Of a DNA stretch of 64,000 nucleotides, positions 35,658-46,195 are shown in pieces. The stretch lies in NCBI GenBank assembly GCA_947306475.1, contig CAMZGS010000002.1, positions 124,001 to 188,000 of the forward strand, read 5' to 3'. The notes below the pieces were generated by a model. That model was not told where the DNA came from. It worked only from the letters and a program-made list of their open reading frames with translations, and searched no databases. Source of the DNA: an uncultured Comamonas sp. Its GTDB lineage: Bacteria > Pseudomonadota > Gammaproteobacteria > Burkholderiales > Burkholderiaceae_C. How positions within the stretch are numbered: position 1 is the stretch's first letter; every line of letters begins with the position of its first letter. The position numbers were made by a program, and so were the translations under genes.

Positions 35658-35707
35658 GGGGCCGATAGCTTAAGCGCAATGCGCCGCCTCATGCACAATC
35701 ACGCCCT

Positions 35708-36175
35708 ATGGAACACCGTCTGGATGATATTGACCGCCAGTTGCTGCGGCTGCTGCACATGAACGCCCGCGCCTCGACCGCCCACCTGGCGCGGCAAATG
35801 GATCTGGCACGCACCACCGTGGTGGCACGCATTGCCCGTTTGGAGCAGGAGGGGGTGATCGCCGGCTACGGCGTGCGCCTGGGCACGCGCATGGAGCAAT
35901 CCGCCGTGCGGGCCTATTGCGGCATTCGGGTGCAGCCCAAGATGGCACCTTCGGTGATGCAGGCGCTCAACCGTCTGGTGGAGGTGGAGGAGGTCTCGGC
36001 CGTCAGTGGCCAGTACGACTACATGGTCTTCCTGCGCTGCGAGAGCAACGAGAAGCTTGATGCCCTGCTTGACCGCATCGGCATGATCGATGGCATTCAG
36101 CAGACCTACACCTCGGTGGTGCTCAGCCGCAAGATCGACCGGCGCTCCACGGCACCGGTCGGCATAGATATGTAG
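35708..36175 (+). CDS. Lrp/AsnC-family transcriptional regulator
   Basis: This 155-residue regulator has an N-terminal winged helix-turn-helix (LDDIDRQLLRLLHMNARAST.., recognition helix near LARTTVVARIARLE). A C-terminal RAM domain follows (about 68-145, SAVSGQYDYMVFLRC). Such proteins form octamers and respond to amino acids. Targets may include divergent or nearby genes, such as the decarboxylase, but nothing shows this directly. It ends 3 bases before the convergent selD stop. Confidence 0.93.
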   Translation: MEHRLDDIDRQLLRLLHMNARASTAHLARQMDLARTTVVARIARLEQEGVIAGYGVRLGTRMEQSAVRAYCGIRVQPKMAPSVMQALNRLVEVEEVSAVSGQYDYMVFLRCESNEKLDALLDRIGMIDGIQQTYTSVVLSRKIDRRSTAPVGIDM

Positions 36176-36178
36176 CTC

Positions 36179-37243
36179 CTATTCCACCACCACGCGGGCC
36201 GGACCGGCCTGCATGCTGCCGATGACGCAGGCTGAGCCAAAGCCGTGGCGCGCAAAGACTTGCAGCACCTGCTCTACGGCATCGTGGCGGCACGATACCA
36301 GCAGGCCGCCCGAGGTCTGCGGGTCGGTCAGCACTGCGCGCTGCACATCGGTGATGTGGGGGGCGAGCTGGATGTGCTCGCCGTACGAGGCCCAGTTGCG
36401 TCCGGAAGCGCCGGTCACGATGCCTTGCTCGGCCAGGGGCAGCACCCCCGGCAGCAGGGGCAGGGCATCGGCCTGGATGTGTGCCGTCAGGCCCGCGCCC
36501 CGGGCCAGTTCCAGCGTATGGCCCAGCAGGCCAAAGCCGGTGACATCGGTCAGGGCATGCACGCCGGGCAGTTGGGCCAGGTCGGGGCCAGGGCGGTTGA
36601 GCTGGGTGGTGGTCGCGATCATGGCGGCGTAGCCGGCAGCGTCCAGCAGCTCTTTCTTCAGCGCAGCCGAGAAAATGCCCACGCCCAGAGGCTTGCCCAG
36701 AATCAGTACGTCGCCCTCCCGGGCATCGGCATTGCGCTTGAGCTGCCCGGGATCAACGAGGCCAATGGCCACCAACCCGTAGATGGGCTCCATCGAGTCG
36801 ATGGAGTGGCCACCGGCCAGCGGAATACCGGCGTCGCGGCAGACGCTGGCGCCGCCTTCCAGGATGGCGGCAATGGTGCTGTGCGGCAGCACGTTGATGG
36901 GCATGCCGACAATGGCCAGCGCCATCAGCGGCGTGGCGCCCATGGCGTAGATGTCGGAGAGCGCATTGGTGGCAGCGATGCGGCCAAAGTCGTGCGGGTC
37001 ATCGACGATGGGCATGAAAAAATCGGTTGTGGCCACCACGGCCTGGTGTTCGTTGATGCGATAGACGGCGGCATCGTCGGCGGTTTCGGTGCCTACCAGC
37101 AGGTCCGGAAACAGCGCCGTGGGCAGGGTGCTCTGGCCAATGAGCTGCGCCAGCACGCCGGGGGCAATCTTGCAGCCGCATCCGCCGCCATGGGACAAGG
37201 AAGTAAGACGGGGGGCTGGGGGACAGGCAGATGGCTGGGACAT
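36179..37243 (-). CDS. selD: Selenide, water dikinase
   Basis: This 354-residue SelD makes selenophosphate from selenide and ATP. The N-terminal catalytic motif GGGCGCKIAPG places cysteine (Cys22) rather than selenocysteine at the active site, with Lys25 next to it. AIRS-family core motifs DDAAVY, NALSDIYAMG and TDVTGFGLLGH are present. Start 37243 is selected because the motif then sits where it does in E. coli; longer frames have no support. It is divergent from mnmH, which uses its product. Confidence 0.95.
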   Translation of the reverse strand: MSQPSACPPAPRLTSLSHGGGCGCKIAPGVLAQLIGQSTLPTALFPDLLVGTETADDAAVYRINEHQAVVATTDFFMPIVDDPHDFGRIAATNALSDIYAMGATPLMALAIVGMPINVLPHSTIAAILEGGASVCRDAGIPLAGGHSIDSMEPIYGLVAIGLVDPGQLKRNADAREGDVLILGKPLGVGIFSAALKKELLDAAGYAAMIATTTQLNRPGPDLAQLPGVHALTDVTGFGLLGHTLELARGAGLTAHIQADALPLLPGVLPLAEQGIVTGASGRNWASYGEHIQLAPHITDVQRAVLTDPQTSGGLLVSCRHDAVEQVLQVFARHGFGSACVIGSMQAGPARVVVE

Positions 37244-37374
37244 GGTGGTGAATCCAGAAAATCGGGGGCAAAAAAACAGAGCAAATTGTAGCGGTGGGCT
37301 GTCCAGGCCCCGGCGGTGAGTGGCCCGGGCAGCGACAATGACGCCTGTTTTCGTTCTTGATTGGATTGCCTCGT

Positions 37375-38436
37375 ATGTCACACCGCCAGCCTGTTCGGGT
37401 GAGCGAAATTGCACAGTTTCACACCATCATCGATGCGCGCTCGCCCGCGGAATTTGCGCTTGACCACATTCCCGGGGCCATCAACTGCCCGGTGCTGGAC
37501 GACGAGCAGCGCGCCCGGGTGGGTACGGTGTACAAGCAGGTCAGCGCCTTTGAGGCCAAGCGCATGGGCGCAGCCATGGTGGCAGCCAATCTGGCGCACC
37601 ATTTGCGCACCGTGCTGGCCGACAAGCCGGCCAACTGGAAGCCCCTGGTCTATTGCTGGCGCGGCGGCATGCGCAGTGGCTCCATGGTGACGTGGCTGCG
37701 TCTGGTGGGCTGGGATGCCCAGCAGCTGGCCGGGGGCTACAAGAGCTTTCGCCGCCACGTGATCGAGCAGCTGCGCCAACTGATTCCGCAACTGAAGCTG
37801 TACGTGCTGTGTGGTGCCACGGGCAGTGCCAAGACGCGACTGTTGCACGCCTTGCGCGAACAGGGTGCGCAGGTGCTGGATCTGGAGGGGATGGCCTGTC
37901 ACAAGGGCTCGCTGCTGGGCAGTCTGCCGGGCGTGGAGCAGCCCAGCCAGAAAGCCTTTGAAACCCAGCTGTGGCAAGCCATGCAGGGACTGGACATGGC
38001 ACGTCCGGTGTTCATCGAGGGTGAAAGCGCCAAGATTGGCCGGGTGGCTGTGCCGCTGGAGCTGATCGAGCGCATGCGCCAGGCCCCGGTGGTGGAGGTG
38101 CAGGCCAGTGCGCAGGCGCGGCTGGAGTTTCTGCTGCGCGACTATGCCTATCTGGGCGACGACGTGCCATTGTTGTGTGAGCGGCTGGCCCAGCTCAAGG
38201 AGCTGCAGGGCAAGGAGGTCGTGACCCGCTGGCAGGGCTGGGCGCAGGCCGGCGATTTGCCCAGCCTGTTTACCGAGCTGATGGCGCTGCACTACGACCC
38301 GCACTACCAGCGTTCGCAGGAGCGCAACTTCCGACAATGGCACCAGCGCCGAGCCGTGCAGGCCCACAGCCTGAGCCCGGAAGCCGTGCAGGCCCTGGCC
38401 CGGCAGGTGCTGGCTGAGTGCACCGGGCAGGGGTGA
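37375..38436 (+). CDS. mnmH: tRNA 2-selenouridine synthase
   Basis: This 353-residue enzyme replaces sulfur by selenium at wobble 2-thiouridine of tRNAs for Lys, Glu and Gln, using selenophosphate. It has an N-terminal rhodanese domain with catalytic Cys94 in YCWRGGMRS and a P-loop GATGSAKT (147-154) in the C-terminal domain. It is divergent from selD with 131 bases between them. No selA, selB or tRNA-Sec is seen in the window, so tRNA selenation may be the main use of selenophosphate here. Confidence 0.94.
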   Translation: MSHRQPVRVSEIAQFHTIIDARSPAEFALDHIPGAINCPVLDDEQRARVGTVYKQVSAFEAKRMGAAMVAANLAHHLRTVLADKPANWKPLVYCWRGGMRSGSMVTWLRLVGWDAQQLAGGYKSFRRHVIEQLRQLIPQLKLYVLCGATGSAKTRLLHALREQGAQVLDLEGMACHKGSLLGSLPGVEQPSQKAFETQLWQAMQGLDMARPVFIEGESAKIGRVAVPLELIERMRQAPVVEVQASAQARLEFLLRDYAYLGDDVPLLCERLAQLKELQGKEVVTRWQGWAQAGDLPSLFTELMALHYDPHYQRSQERNFRQWHQRRAVQAHSLSPEAVQALARQVLAECTGQG

Positions 38437-38454
38437 GGGGGCGGCCAATGCCCC

Positions 38455-40626
38455 TCAGGGCTGGCGAGGGGTGTCGTCCCGATCTGCAGGCGCTTCCAGG
38501 TTGAGACCGTCCAGATCCAGTTCCAGCGGGGCTGGTGCCGGGGTGGGATCCAGGGGCGCATCGGCTGCCGGGGTGTCGGGCGCGTGCAGATCCAGGTTCA
38601 GATCCTCCAGCAGGTCAATGCTGGCGGAGGCCGGCGGTGCGAGCGATTCTGCATCTGCTGGCGTGGCGGGGCTGTCGGCTCCCCCGGTCACGGGCGCTGT
38701 GGGCAGGTCCAGCTGCAGGTCGAGTGCGTCCAGTGTGGCGCCATCGGGGGCATGGTCCAGCACCGGCATGGCAGTTTCCGCCAAGGCAGCGGTGGGGGCT
38801 GGATCGAGCGCTGCCTTCTCATTGCGCAGGGCCTCGGCGGCCGTGCTGCGGCGCTGCACCATGCTGCCCCGGGCGTTGGCAGGCGTGTCGCGGGCGATGT
38901 TGTACAGCAGCAGCAGTTCATGGAAGGCAGCCGGATCCAGACGCGGCACTGGTGCATCGAACCTGCCCTGCACGGGATAGTGCAGCAGGCCTTCCAGCAA
39001 GGCGAGAACTTCATCGCTGGGCCACAGTGCCTCGATGGGCTCCAGCAGCTGCGGGTAGCCGTGCAGCAGGTCTTGGCCCTGGTCGTGGTACTTGGCCAGC
39101 GTGGGGGCCTGGATGTTGAAGTGCTCCTGCAGAGCCTGGCGCGTCTGCTCGAAGGCCTCGGTGCGGCTGAGCTGGTAGAAGAACTCCAGCAGCTTCAGGT
39201 ACGGTAGAGGCGACGTGGGGCCTGCCTGCGCAATATGGTTTTGCAGCAGGCCGATGGCTTCGTCGTATTCGCCGATGGAGGCAAAAAACTCGGCCTGCTC
39301 CTGCGTGCTCAGGAAATCCTGCGAGATGATGGTCGAGTAGGCCGACTGTGCGGGCGCCGGGCTGCTGGCGTCGGTGCTCTGTGTATTGGTGGCCTGGGGC
39401 AGCAGGAAGGCATTGGCCTGGCGCACATCTGCGGCCGAGGCCGGTACGTCGGGCGCAGCCACGGGCGGCACGCTGGACGCTTCGGCCTTGGTCCACGGAT
39501 CGCTTGCGGACGCGGCCGGTGTGTCCTGGGCGGCAGTGTCCTCTTCAGAGGTTTTTGGGTCGATTTTCCGTGTGAATGCGGCGGATGTTGCTATGGATTT
39601 TCCAGGCTTGTGCGCTGTGGCCTCCTGCGCTTCGCGTACGGCGGCGGACCAGCGGTCCTGTGCCAGTGCCCGCTCTGCATGGAACCTTCTGAGCAGCAAG
39701 GCAATGGTGGTCAGTGCCAGCAGAAGCAGGCACAGCAGGACGTACAGCCACAGCGTCTGGTTCGGCGTCTGGGCATTGGCCAGTTGTTCGCTCAGGCGCA
39801 GGATGTGGGCGCGGTCCTGCTTTTGTTGCTGCAGCAGGGTGGTGAGCTGTTTTTCCAGTCGCAGTAGCTGTTCGGATTGGGCATTGGCGGCTTTCCTGTC
39901 CTGCGCTTGCGGTGTTGCAGACTGGCCGGGCAGGATGATGGTGTCGCCGCCTGGAGCGTGGTTGCGCGCGCTTGGGCTGCTTTCAGCGTTTGCCCCGTCA
40001 GGGAACAGGAACAGGGTGTCCATGCGCAGCACGGGGCGCAGCTCTTCCGGGGACAGCAGGGCGGCAGGTACGGCTGCGCTGGCGGCCGCAGCTGCCGCCT
40101 TGACCGACGCCGGTTTGGCTGCTTGCGTGCTGGCTTTTGCTGCCGCAGGGGCTTTCTTCTGTGCGGCAGGTGTGGTGCGTGGCCTGGGCTGCTGCGTTGC
40201 CGGCACTGCGGGCGCGGGGCGGGCTGCCGGGGCGATGTGTATTGGGCTTTGCGCTGCCGCGGCGGCTGTGGTGGACTGTTTGGGCGGATCGGCAAACAAG
40301 GTGTAGCTGCGCGCCATCCTGCCGCTGCAGCCTGCGGTGATGCGCAGGTCCACCAGCGGTTCGTTCACTGGCTGTTGGGAGCGGATGCGCAGGGTGCTGG
40401 GAGGCAGCAGATCGGTGGTGAGACGGGCCAGGGCTTCGCCAAAGTGGGCCTCGGCCTCGATGCAGCTGCTGGCCAGCGTCTGCCCGGCATCGGGTTCGAT
40501 GCTGACGCGGATATCCAGAGGGGCACCCAGGACAACTTGGCCTTGGGTAGGGCCCAGCGTGAGGGCGCAGGTGTGTGCAGCCGCAGTCAGGCAACCTATC
40601 CAAAGTGCGTTGTTGCGAAATTTCAC
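38455..40626 (-). CDS. FimV-like inner-membrane protein
   Basis: This protein of about 723 residues starts at GTG 40626. It has a cleavable-type signal, then the FimV N-terminal domain (LGPTQGQVVLGAPLDIRVSI). A long Ala/Pro/Lys-rich low-complexity region follows, then a short coiled coil, one membrane helix (LWLYVLLCLLLLALTTIALLL) and a TPR-like C-terminal cytoplasmic domain. An acidic Asp/Leu/Pro tail ends it. FimV proteins promote type IV pilus function and polar organisation. I did not find the usual LysM peptidoglycan-binding motif. Long in-frame extensions to 40941 overlap tex and are rejected. Confidence 0.8.
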   Translation of the reverse strand: MKFRNNALWIGCLTAAAHTCALTLGPTQGQVVLGAPLDIRVSIEPDAGQTLASSCIEAEAHFGEALARLTTDLLPPSTLRIRSQQPVNEPLVDLRITAGCSGRMARSYTLFADPPKQSTTAAAAAQSPIHIAPAARPAPAVPATQQPRPRTTPAAQKKAPAAAKASTQAAKPASVKAAAAAASAAVPAALLSPEELRPVLRMDTLFLFPDGANAESSPSARNHAPGGDTIILPGQSATPQAQDRKAANAQSEQLLRLEKQLTTLLQQQKQDRAHILRLSEQLANAQTPNQTLWLYVLLCLLLLALTTIALLLRRFHAERALAQDRWSAAVREAQEATAHKPGKSIATSAAFTRKIDPKTSEEDTAAQDTPAASASDPWTKAEASSVPPVAAPDVPASAADVRQANAFLLPQATNTQSTDASSPAPAQSAYSTIISQDFLSTQEQAEFFASIGEYDEAIGLLQNHIAQAGPTSPLPYLKLLEFFYQLSRTEAFEQTRQALQEHFNIQAPTLAKYHDQGQDLLHGYPQLLEPIEALWPSDEVLALLEGLLHYPVQGRFDAPVPRLDPAAFHELLLLYNIARDTPANARGSMVQRRSTAAEALRNEKAALDPAPTAALAETAMPVLDHAPDGATLDALDLQLDLPTAPVTGGADSPATPADAESLAPPASASIDLLEDLNLDLHAPDTPAADAPLDPTPAPAPLELDLDGLNLEAPADRDDTPRQP

Positions 40627-40783
40627 GAAAACCCCTTGCGTGCTTGGTTCAATCGTCTGTTGGTCTGAGTGGGTGAGGCTGGGTCTTGGGCACCATGGCT
40701 TGGCCGGGAGAGCGGTGCCAGCAGGTGCCAGGCGTGGTGTGTCGGGAAGGCTCCGAGTGTAAGCCGTAGTAACTCTGGGGGCT

Positions 40784-43201
40784 ATGGCAAACTCGCCGCC
40801 TTTACAAATCTCAGAGCGCCCTGGGGCGCTGGTGTGCATGCAGAGAATCATTGGGCAAATTGCCGCAGAGTTGGGAGCAGCGCCGCAGCAGGTGGCCGCT
40901 GCCGTGGAGTTACTGGATGGTGGGGCCACCGTCCCTTTCATTGCGCGTTACCGCAAGGAGGCCACAGGTGGGCTGGACGATGCCCAGCTGCGCACCCTGC
41001 AGGAGCGCCTGACCTATCTGCGCGAGCTGGAGGATCGGCGTCAGAGCGTTCTGAAGGCCATTGACGAGCAGGGCAAGCTCACCGATGCCCTGCGTCTGTC
41101 GATCGCACAGGTGGCCACCAAGCAGGAGTTGGAAGACATTTATTTGCCTTTCAAGCAAAAGCGCCGCACCAAGGGCCAGATTGCCAGGGAGTTTGGTCTG
41201 GAGCCGCTGGCCGATCGCCTGCTGGCGCAGCCCGAGCTTGATCCCATGCAGGAGGCGCAGGCCTTCTGTCAGCCTGCCACAGTGCTGGACGATGGCAAGC
41301 CCGGGCCGGACTTTTCCACCCCCCTGGCGGTGCTTGATGGCGTGCGCGACATTCTGTCGGAGCGCTGGGCCGAGGACGCCAGCCTGGTGCAGTCGCTGCG
41401 CGAGTGGCTCTGGCAGGAGGGGCTGCTGCGCTCCCGCCTGGTGGCTGGCAAGCAGGAAAACGATCCGGAAGTCGCCAAATTCCGCGACTATTTCGATTAC
41501 GAGGAACCCATCGGGCGCGTGCCTTCGCACCGCGCGCTGGCGGTGTTCCGTGGGCGCAGCCTGGAGATTCTGGATGCCAAGCTGATCCAGCCCGAGGAGT
41601 CCGAGCCGGGCAAGCCCAGCCTGGCCGAGGGGCGCATTGCCCTGCATCTGGGCTGGAGCCACCAGGGGCGCAAGAGCGACGATCTGCTGCGCCGCTGCGT
41701 GGCCTGGACCTGGCGCGTGAAGCTGAGCCTGTCGATCGAGCGCGATCTGTTCACCCGCCTGCGCGAAGCCGCCGAGGCTGTGGCCATCAAGGTCTTTGGC
41801 GACAACCTGCGCGATCTACTGCTGGCCGCCCCGGCGGGCCCGCGGGCCGTGATGGGGCTGGACCCCGGCATTCGCACTGGCGTGAAGGTGGCGGTGGTGG
41901 ACCACACAGGCAAGCTGCTCGAGACCACCACGGTCTATCCCCATGAGCCGCGCCGCGATTGGGAGGGCAGTGTGCATACCCTGACGGCCCTGGCCATCAA
42001 GCACGGCGTGGAGTTGATTGCCATTGGCAATGGCACGGCCAGCCGGGAGACCGACAAGCTGGCTGCGGATGTCATCAAGCTATGGCAAAAAACGGCGCAA
42101 ACGCAGGCTGGGCAAGCGCCTAAAGCTCTGCAAAAGATAGTGATCAGCGAGGCTGGCGCCTCGGTCTATTCGGCCAGTGAGTTTGCCAGCCAGGAGCTGC
42201 CCGAGCTGGACGTGAGCCTGCGCGGTGCAGTCAGCATTGCGCGGCGCCTGCAGGATCCGCTGGCCGAGCTGGTGAAGATCGACCCCAAGAGCATCGGTGT
42301 GGGTCAGTACCAGCACGACGTCAACCAGAGCGACCTGGCACGCCAGCTAGGCAGCGTGGTGGAGGATTGCGTGAACGCGGTGGGGGTGGACCTGAATACC
42401 GCCTCGGTGCCTCTGCTGGCACGGGTGTCCGGCTTGTCCAGCACAGTGGCCAAATCGGTGGTGCGCTGGCGCGATGCCCATGGCAGCTTCAGGAATCGCA
42501 GGCAGTTGCTGGAGGTCTCCGGCCTGGGGCCCAAGACTTTTGAGCAGGCGGCCGGCTTCCTGCGTATTCGCGACGGCGACAACCCGCTGGACATGACCGG
42601 GGTTCACCCGGAAACCTACCCGGTGGTCGAGCGCATTCTGCATGCCACCGGGCGCTCGATTACCGAGCTGATGGGCCGCAGTGAAGTGCTCAAGAAGCTG
42701 CAGCCCGAGCAGTTTGCCGATGAGCGCTTTGGTGCCATCACCGTGCGCGACATCCTGAGCGAGCTGGAAAAACCGGGCCGCGACCCGCGCCCCGACTTTG
42801 TGGTGGCGCGCTTCAACGAAGGGGTGGAGGATATTGCCGACCTGCGCGAGGGCATGATCCTGGAGGGCACGGTCAGCAACGTGGCCCAGTTTGGCGCGTT
42901 TGTCGATCTGGGGGTGCATCAGGATGGTCTGGTGCACGTGAGCCAGATGAGCCACCGCTTTGTCGAGGATGCACGCGAGGTGGTCAAGGCCGGCCAGATC
43001 GTCAAGGTCAAGGTGCTGGAGGTGGATGTGGCGCGCAAGCGCATCAGCCTGAGCATGAAGCTCGATGCCGCCGCGCCGCGCCGCGACAACCGCTTTGAGG
43101 CGCCGGGCCGCAATCAGCGCGTCGCTGGTCGTGCTCCGGCGGCAGCACCGCAGAGCGCCATGGCCTCGGCCTTTGCCAAGTTGCAGGGGCTCAAACGCTA
43201 A
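40784..43201 (+). CDS. tex: Tex-family S1 RNA-binding protein
   Basis: This 805-residue protein has the full Tex architecture: N-terminal helical region, YqgF-like RNase H fold ([18 protein letters not shown]), helix-hairpin-helix motifs ([15 protein letters not shown]) and a C-terminal S1 domain (about 645-715, [21 protein letters not shown]). It binds nucleic acid and affects transcription. The start at 40784 has a GGGGG ribosome site; 40838 (MQRII) aligns better with known Tex and is an alternative. About 10 extra residues ([15 protein letters not shown] region) are encoded by an in-frame copy of the palindromic repeat at 42077-42142. Confidence 0.94.
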   Translation: MANSPPLQISERPGALVCMQRIIGQIAAELGAAPQQVAAAVELLDGGATVPFIARYRKEATGGLDDAQLRTLQERLTYLRELEDRRQSVLKAIDEQGKLTDALRLSIAQVATKQELEDIYLPFKQKRRTKGQIAREFGLEPLADRLLAQPELDPMQEAQAFCQPATVLDDGKPGPDFSTPLAVLDGVRDILSERWAEDASLVQSLREWLWQEGLLRSRLVAGKQENDPEVAKFRDYFDYEEPIGRVPSHRALAVFRGRSLEILDAKLIQPEESEPGKPSLAEGRIALHLGWSHQGRKSDDLLRRCVAWTWRVKLSLSIERDLFTRLREAAEAVAIKVFGDNLRDLLLAAPAGPRAVMGLDPGIRTGVKVAVVDHTGKLLETTTVYPHEPRRDWEGSVHTLTALAIKHGVELIAIGNGTASRETDKLAADVIKLWQKTAQTQAGQAPKALQKIVISEAGASVYSASEFASQELPELDVSLRGAVSIARRLQDPLAELVKIDPKSIGVGQYQHDVNQSDLARQLGSVVEDCVNAVGVDLNTASVPLLARVSGLSSTVAKSVVRWRDAHGSFRNRRQLLEVSGLGPKTFEQAAGFLRIRDGDNPLDMTGVHPETYPVVERILHATGRSITELMGRSEVLKKLQPEQFADERFGAITVRDILSELEKPGRDPRPDFVVARFNEGVEDIADLREGMILEGTVSNVAQFGAFVDLGVHQDGLVHVSQMSHRFVEDAREVVKAGQIVKVKVLEVDVARKRISLSMKLDAAAPRRDNRFEAPGRNQRVAGRAPAAAPQSAMASAFAKLQGLKR
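42077..42142. repeat. Repeat copy R7 inside tex
   Basis: AAGCTATGGCAAAAAACGGCG..GGGCAAGCGCCTAAAGCT..AAAAGATAG carries the family edge motifs AAGCTAT, CAAGCGC and AAAGCT. It lies in frame within tex, between the RNase H-like motifs and the [12 protein letters not shown] segment. Confidence 0.55.
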
Positions 43202-43257
43202 AGGCTCCTGGGCAGGCCCTCGGGCTAGCCTGGGGCGGCAGGTGCAGGCCTGTGCGC

Positions 43258-43455
43258 TCAGGCGCGGCGCAGGGCCTGAGCCTCGCGGGCAGCCAGTTGC
43301 TCCAGGGCCAGGCAAACTTCCGAGAGCTTGCCGCTCAGGCTCAGGCGGGCGCTGCCGTCCGTCTCATGGCGGTGCAGGCGCACGCAGGCAAAGCGGGCCT
43401 GGTTGGCGGCCTGGGCCTGGTGCGGCAGGATGCGGGTGAGGGCAAAGTGGGACAT
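43258..43455 (-). CDS. Small hypothetical protein downstream of lexA
   Basis: This 65-residue frame starts 15 bases after the lexA stop on the same strand. An ATG at 43455 follows GGAAG; a GTG at 43464 is alternative. The product has a basic first half (HQAQAANQARFACVRLHRHE) and a helical, Ala/Leu-rich second half with no recognised domain. Close spacing suggests cotranscription with lexA and therefore SOS induction. In some bacteria lexA operons carry a cell-division inhibitor; nothing in this sequence proves such a role. Confidence 0.5.
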   Translation of the reverse strand: MSHFALTRILPHQAQAANQARFACVRLHRHETDGSARLSLSGKLSEVCLALEQLAAREAQALRRA

Positions 43456-43470
43456 GCGTGGCACTTCCGG

Positions 43471-44118
43471 TCAGAGCAGCTGGTTGCGGATCAGGCCCAC
43501 GGCCAGGCCTTCGATGGCGAAGCTTTCAGCATCGCGGACATGGATGGGCTGGTAGTCCGGATTGGCTGGGTGCAGGATGGCTCCGTCGGGGCGCAGCTCC
43601 AGGCGTTTGACGGTGACCTCATCGTCCAGCCGCGCCACCACGATCTGGCCGCTGCGTGCCTGGCAGCAGGACTGCACGGCCAGCAGGTCGCCATCCAGAA
43701 TGCCCGCGTCGCGCATGGACATGCCACGCACGCGCAGCAGGTAGTCGGGGCGGCTGGTGAACAGGTGCGGCTCCAGTTGATAAGTGGTGTCGATGTGCTC
43801 CTGCGCCAGGATGGGGGAGCCGGCGGCCACGCGGCCAATGAGGGGCAGCGTCAGGCGCTGTTGCAGCTGCAGCACGCGATCCTGCACGGCCTGACGCAGG
43901 CGAATGCCGCGCGAGGTGCCGCTGACCAGTTCGATGACGCCCTTGCGCGCCAGGGCCTTGAGGTGCTCCTCAGCAGCGTTGGGGGATTTGAAGCCGAGCA
44001 TGCGCGCGATCTCGGCCCGTGTCGGTGGGGCGCCGGTGTGGGCGATGGCGTTCTCGATCAACGCCAGAATCTCCTGCTGGCGCGCGGTGAGCTTGGGGGT
44101 GTCCTGAGGCGGGGGCAT
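43471..44118 (-). CDS. lexA: LexA repressor
   Basis: This 215-residue SOS repressor has an N-terminal winged helix ([28 protein letters not shown]). The self-cleavage site is Ala-Gly in VAAGSP, with the catalytic Ser of VRGMSMRD and Lys of VTVKRLE. Start 44118 (MPPPQD) is preferred. The upstream in-frame ATG at 44139 lies inside the SOS box and next to the -10 element, so it would precede transcription start. AGGA lies upstream of the preferred ATG. It is autoregulated through the SOS box and divergent from an asparaginase gene. Confidence 0.95.
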   Translation of the reverse strand: MPPPQDTPKLTARQQEILALIENAIAHTGAPPTRAEIARMLGFKSPNAAEEHLKALARKGVIELVSGTSRGIRLRQAVQDRVLQLQQRLTLPLIGRVAAGSPILAQEHIDTTYQLEPHLFTSRPDYLLRVRGMSMRDAGILDGDLLAVQSCCQARSGQIVVARLDDEVTVKRLELRPDGAILHPANPDYQPIHVRDAESFAIEGLAVGLIRNQLL

Positions 44119-44131
44119 ACGGCATGAAATC

Positions 44132-44147
44132 CTGTTCATTTATACAG
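44132..44147. promoter_or_regulatory. SOS (LexA) box
   Basis: CTGT-N8-ACAG matches the LexA consensus exactly at the conserved ends. On the minus strand it overlaps a TATAAA -10 element of lexA. Confidence 0.9.
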
Positions 44148-44150
44148 TAC

Positions 44151-44166
44151 CTGTATTCTTAACCAG
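44151..44166. promoter_or_regulatory. Second, degenerate SOS box
   Basis: CTGTATTCTTAACCAG differs from CTGT-N8-ACAG at one conserved position (CCAG). It lies 3 bases from the first box, toward the asparaginase gene, resembling the tandem boxes of E. coli lexA. Confidence 0.5.
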
Positions 44167-44193
44167 TTCTACCTGGGCCGCAAGGGGGCGGAT

Positions 44194-45192
44194 ATGCAGA
44201 AAAACATCATGGTGTTGGGCATGGGCGGCACGATCGCCGGAACGGGTCACAGCGGCGGTGGTGGCGTGGGCTACCAGGCCGGGCAGATTGCCGCACAGAC
44301 GCTGTTGCAGGGGCTGCCGCTGCCTGCAGGTTATGGCGTGCTGGCCGAACAGGTGGCGCAACTGGACAGCAAGGACATGGACGATGCAGCCTGGCGTGCC
44401 CTGGCCCAGGTCTGTGTGCAGCATCTGGCCTGCCCTGAGGTGGCGGCGCTGGTGATCACCCACGGCACCGATACGCTGGAGGAGACGGCCTGGTTCCTGC
44501 AATGCGTGCTGCCTGCTGGCAAGCCGGTGGTGCTGACCTGTGCCATGCGCCCGGCAACGGCCCTGTCGGCCGATGGGCCGGCCAATTTGCGCGATGCGCT
44601 GGTCTGCGCAGCCGATGCGGGAGCCCGCCAGCTGGCACAGGCCGGTCGGCATGTGCTGGTGGTGGCCGCAGCGCAGGTGCATGCGGCCGAGTATGTGCGC
44701 AAGGAGCATCCGTACTGCGTGCAGGCGTTCAGTTCCGGCGCGCACGGCCCGCTGGGCTGGGTGGAGGAGGGGCAGGTGCGCTGGGCGGCGCCGTTGCCGG
44801 CCACGCCGGACAGTCTGGTGCAGCCTGTTGGGCGTGCGCAACAGTTGCCACCCTTGCCCTGGCCGTGGGTCGAGGTGGTCACCAGCCACGCAGGCGTGCG
44901 CCCGCAGGTGATCGATGGCTTGCTGGCCGCAGGCGTGCAGGGCCTGGTGGTGGCCGGCACCGGTAACGGGACGGTACATGCCGCCTGGCTGCCTGCGCTG
45001 CAGCGGGCCCGTGACGCCGGGGTGCCCATCTGGCGTTGCACGCGCTGTGCGCAGGGGCAAGTGGTGCAGGTGCCGGGGCAGGAGGATGCCGAAGTCAGCC
45101 CCTTGGCGCCGTACAAGGCGCGCATCCGTCTGATGCTGCAACTGCTGGCCCGTCAGGGCATGGTGGAGCCTGCCGGGCACCCGCGGGCATGA
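44194..45192 (+). CDS. L-asparaginase
   Basis: This 332-residue enzyme hydrolyses asparagine to aspartate and ammonia. The two threonine active-site motifs are present: GMGGTIAGTG near the N-terminus and ITHGTDTLEET, with the lysine-bearing later segment around CAMRPATALSADGP. No signal peptide is seen, suggesting a cytoplasmic enzyme. Its start lies 28 bases beyond the second SOS box, so LexA could also influence it. Confidence 0.9.
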   Translation: MQKNIMVLGMGGTIAGTGHSGGGGVGYQAGQIAAQTLLQGLPLPAGYGVLAEQVAQLDSKDMDDAAWRALAQVCVQHLACPEVAALVITHGTDTLEETAWFLQCVLPAGKPVVLTCAMRPATALSADGPANLRDALVCAADAGARQLAQAGRHVLVVAAAQVHAAEYVRKEHPYCVQAFSSGAHGPLGWVEEGQVRWAAPLPATPDSLVQPVGRAQQLPPLPWPWVEVVTSHAGVRPQVIDGLLAAGVQGLVVAGTGNGTVHAAWLPALQRARDAGVPIWRCTRCAQGQVVQVPGQEDAEVSPLAPYKARIRLMLQLLARQGMVEPAGHPRA

Positions 45193-45218
45193 AAAAAAGC
45201 CCCTGCGGAGCAGGGGCT
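45192..45218 (-). terminator. Terminator of adk
   Basis: AGCCCCTGC/GCAGGGGCT (45198-45206 and 45210-45218) has a 3-base loop. Seven T residues follow on the minus strand; the A run on the plus strand touches the asparaginase stop. Confidence 0.85.
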
Positions 45219-45244
45219 GTCGGTAGTGTGTGCAGATCTGGAAA

Positions 45245-46195
<951 letters not shown>

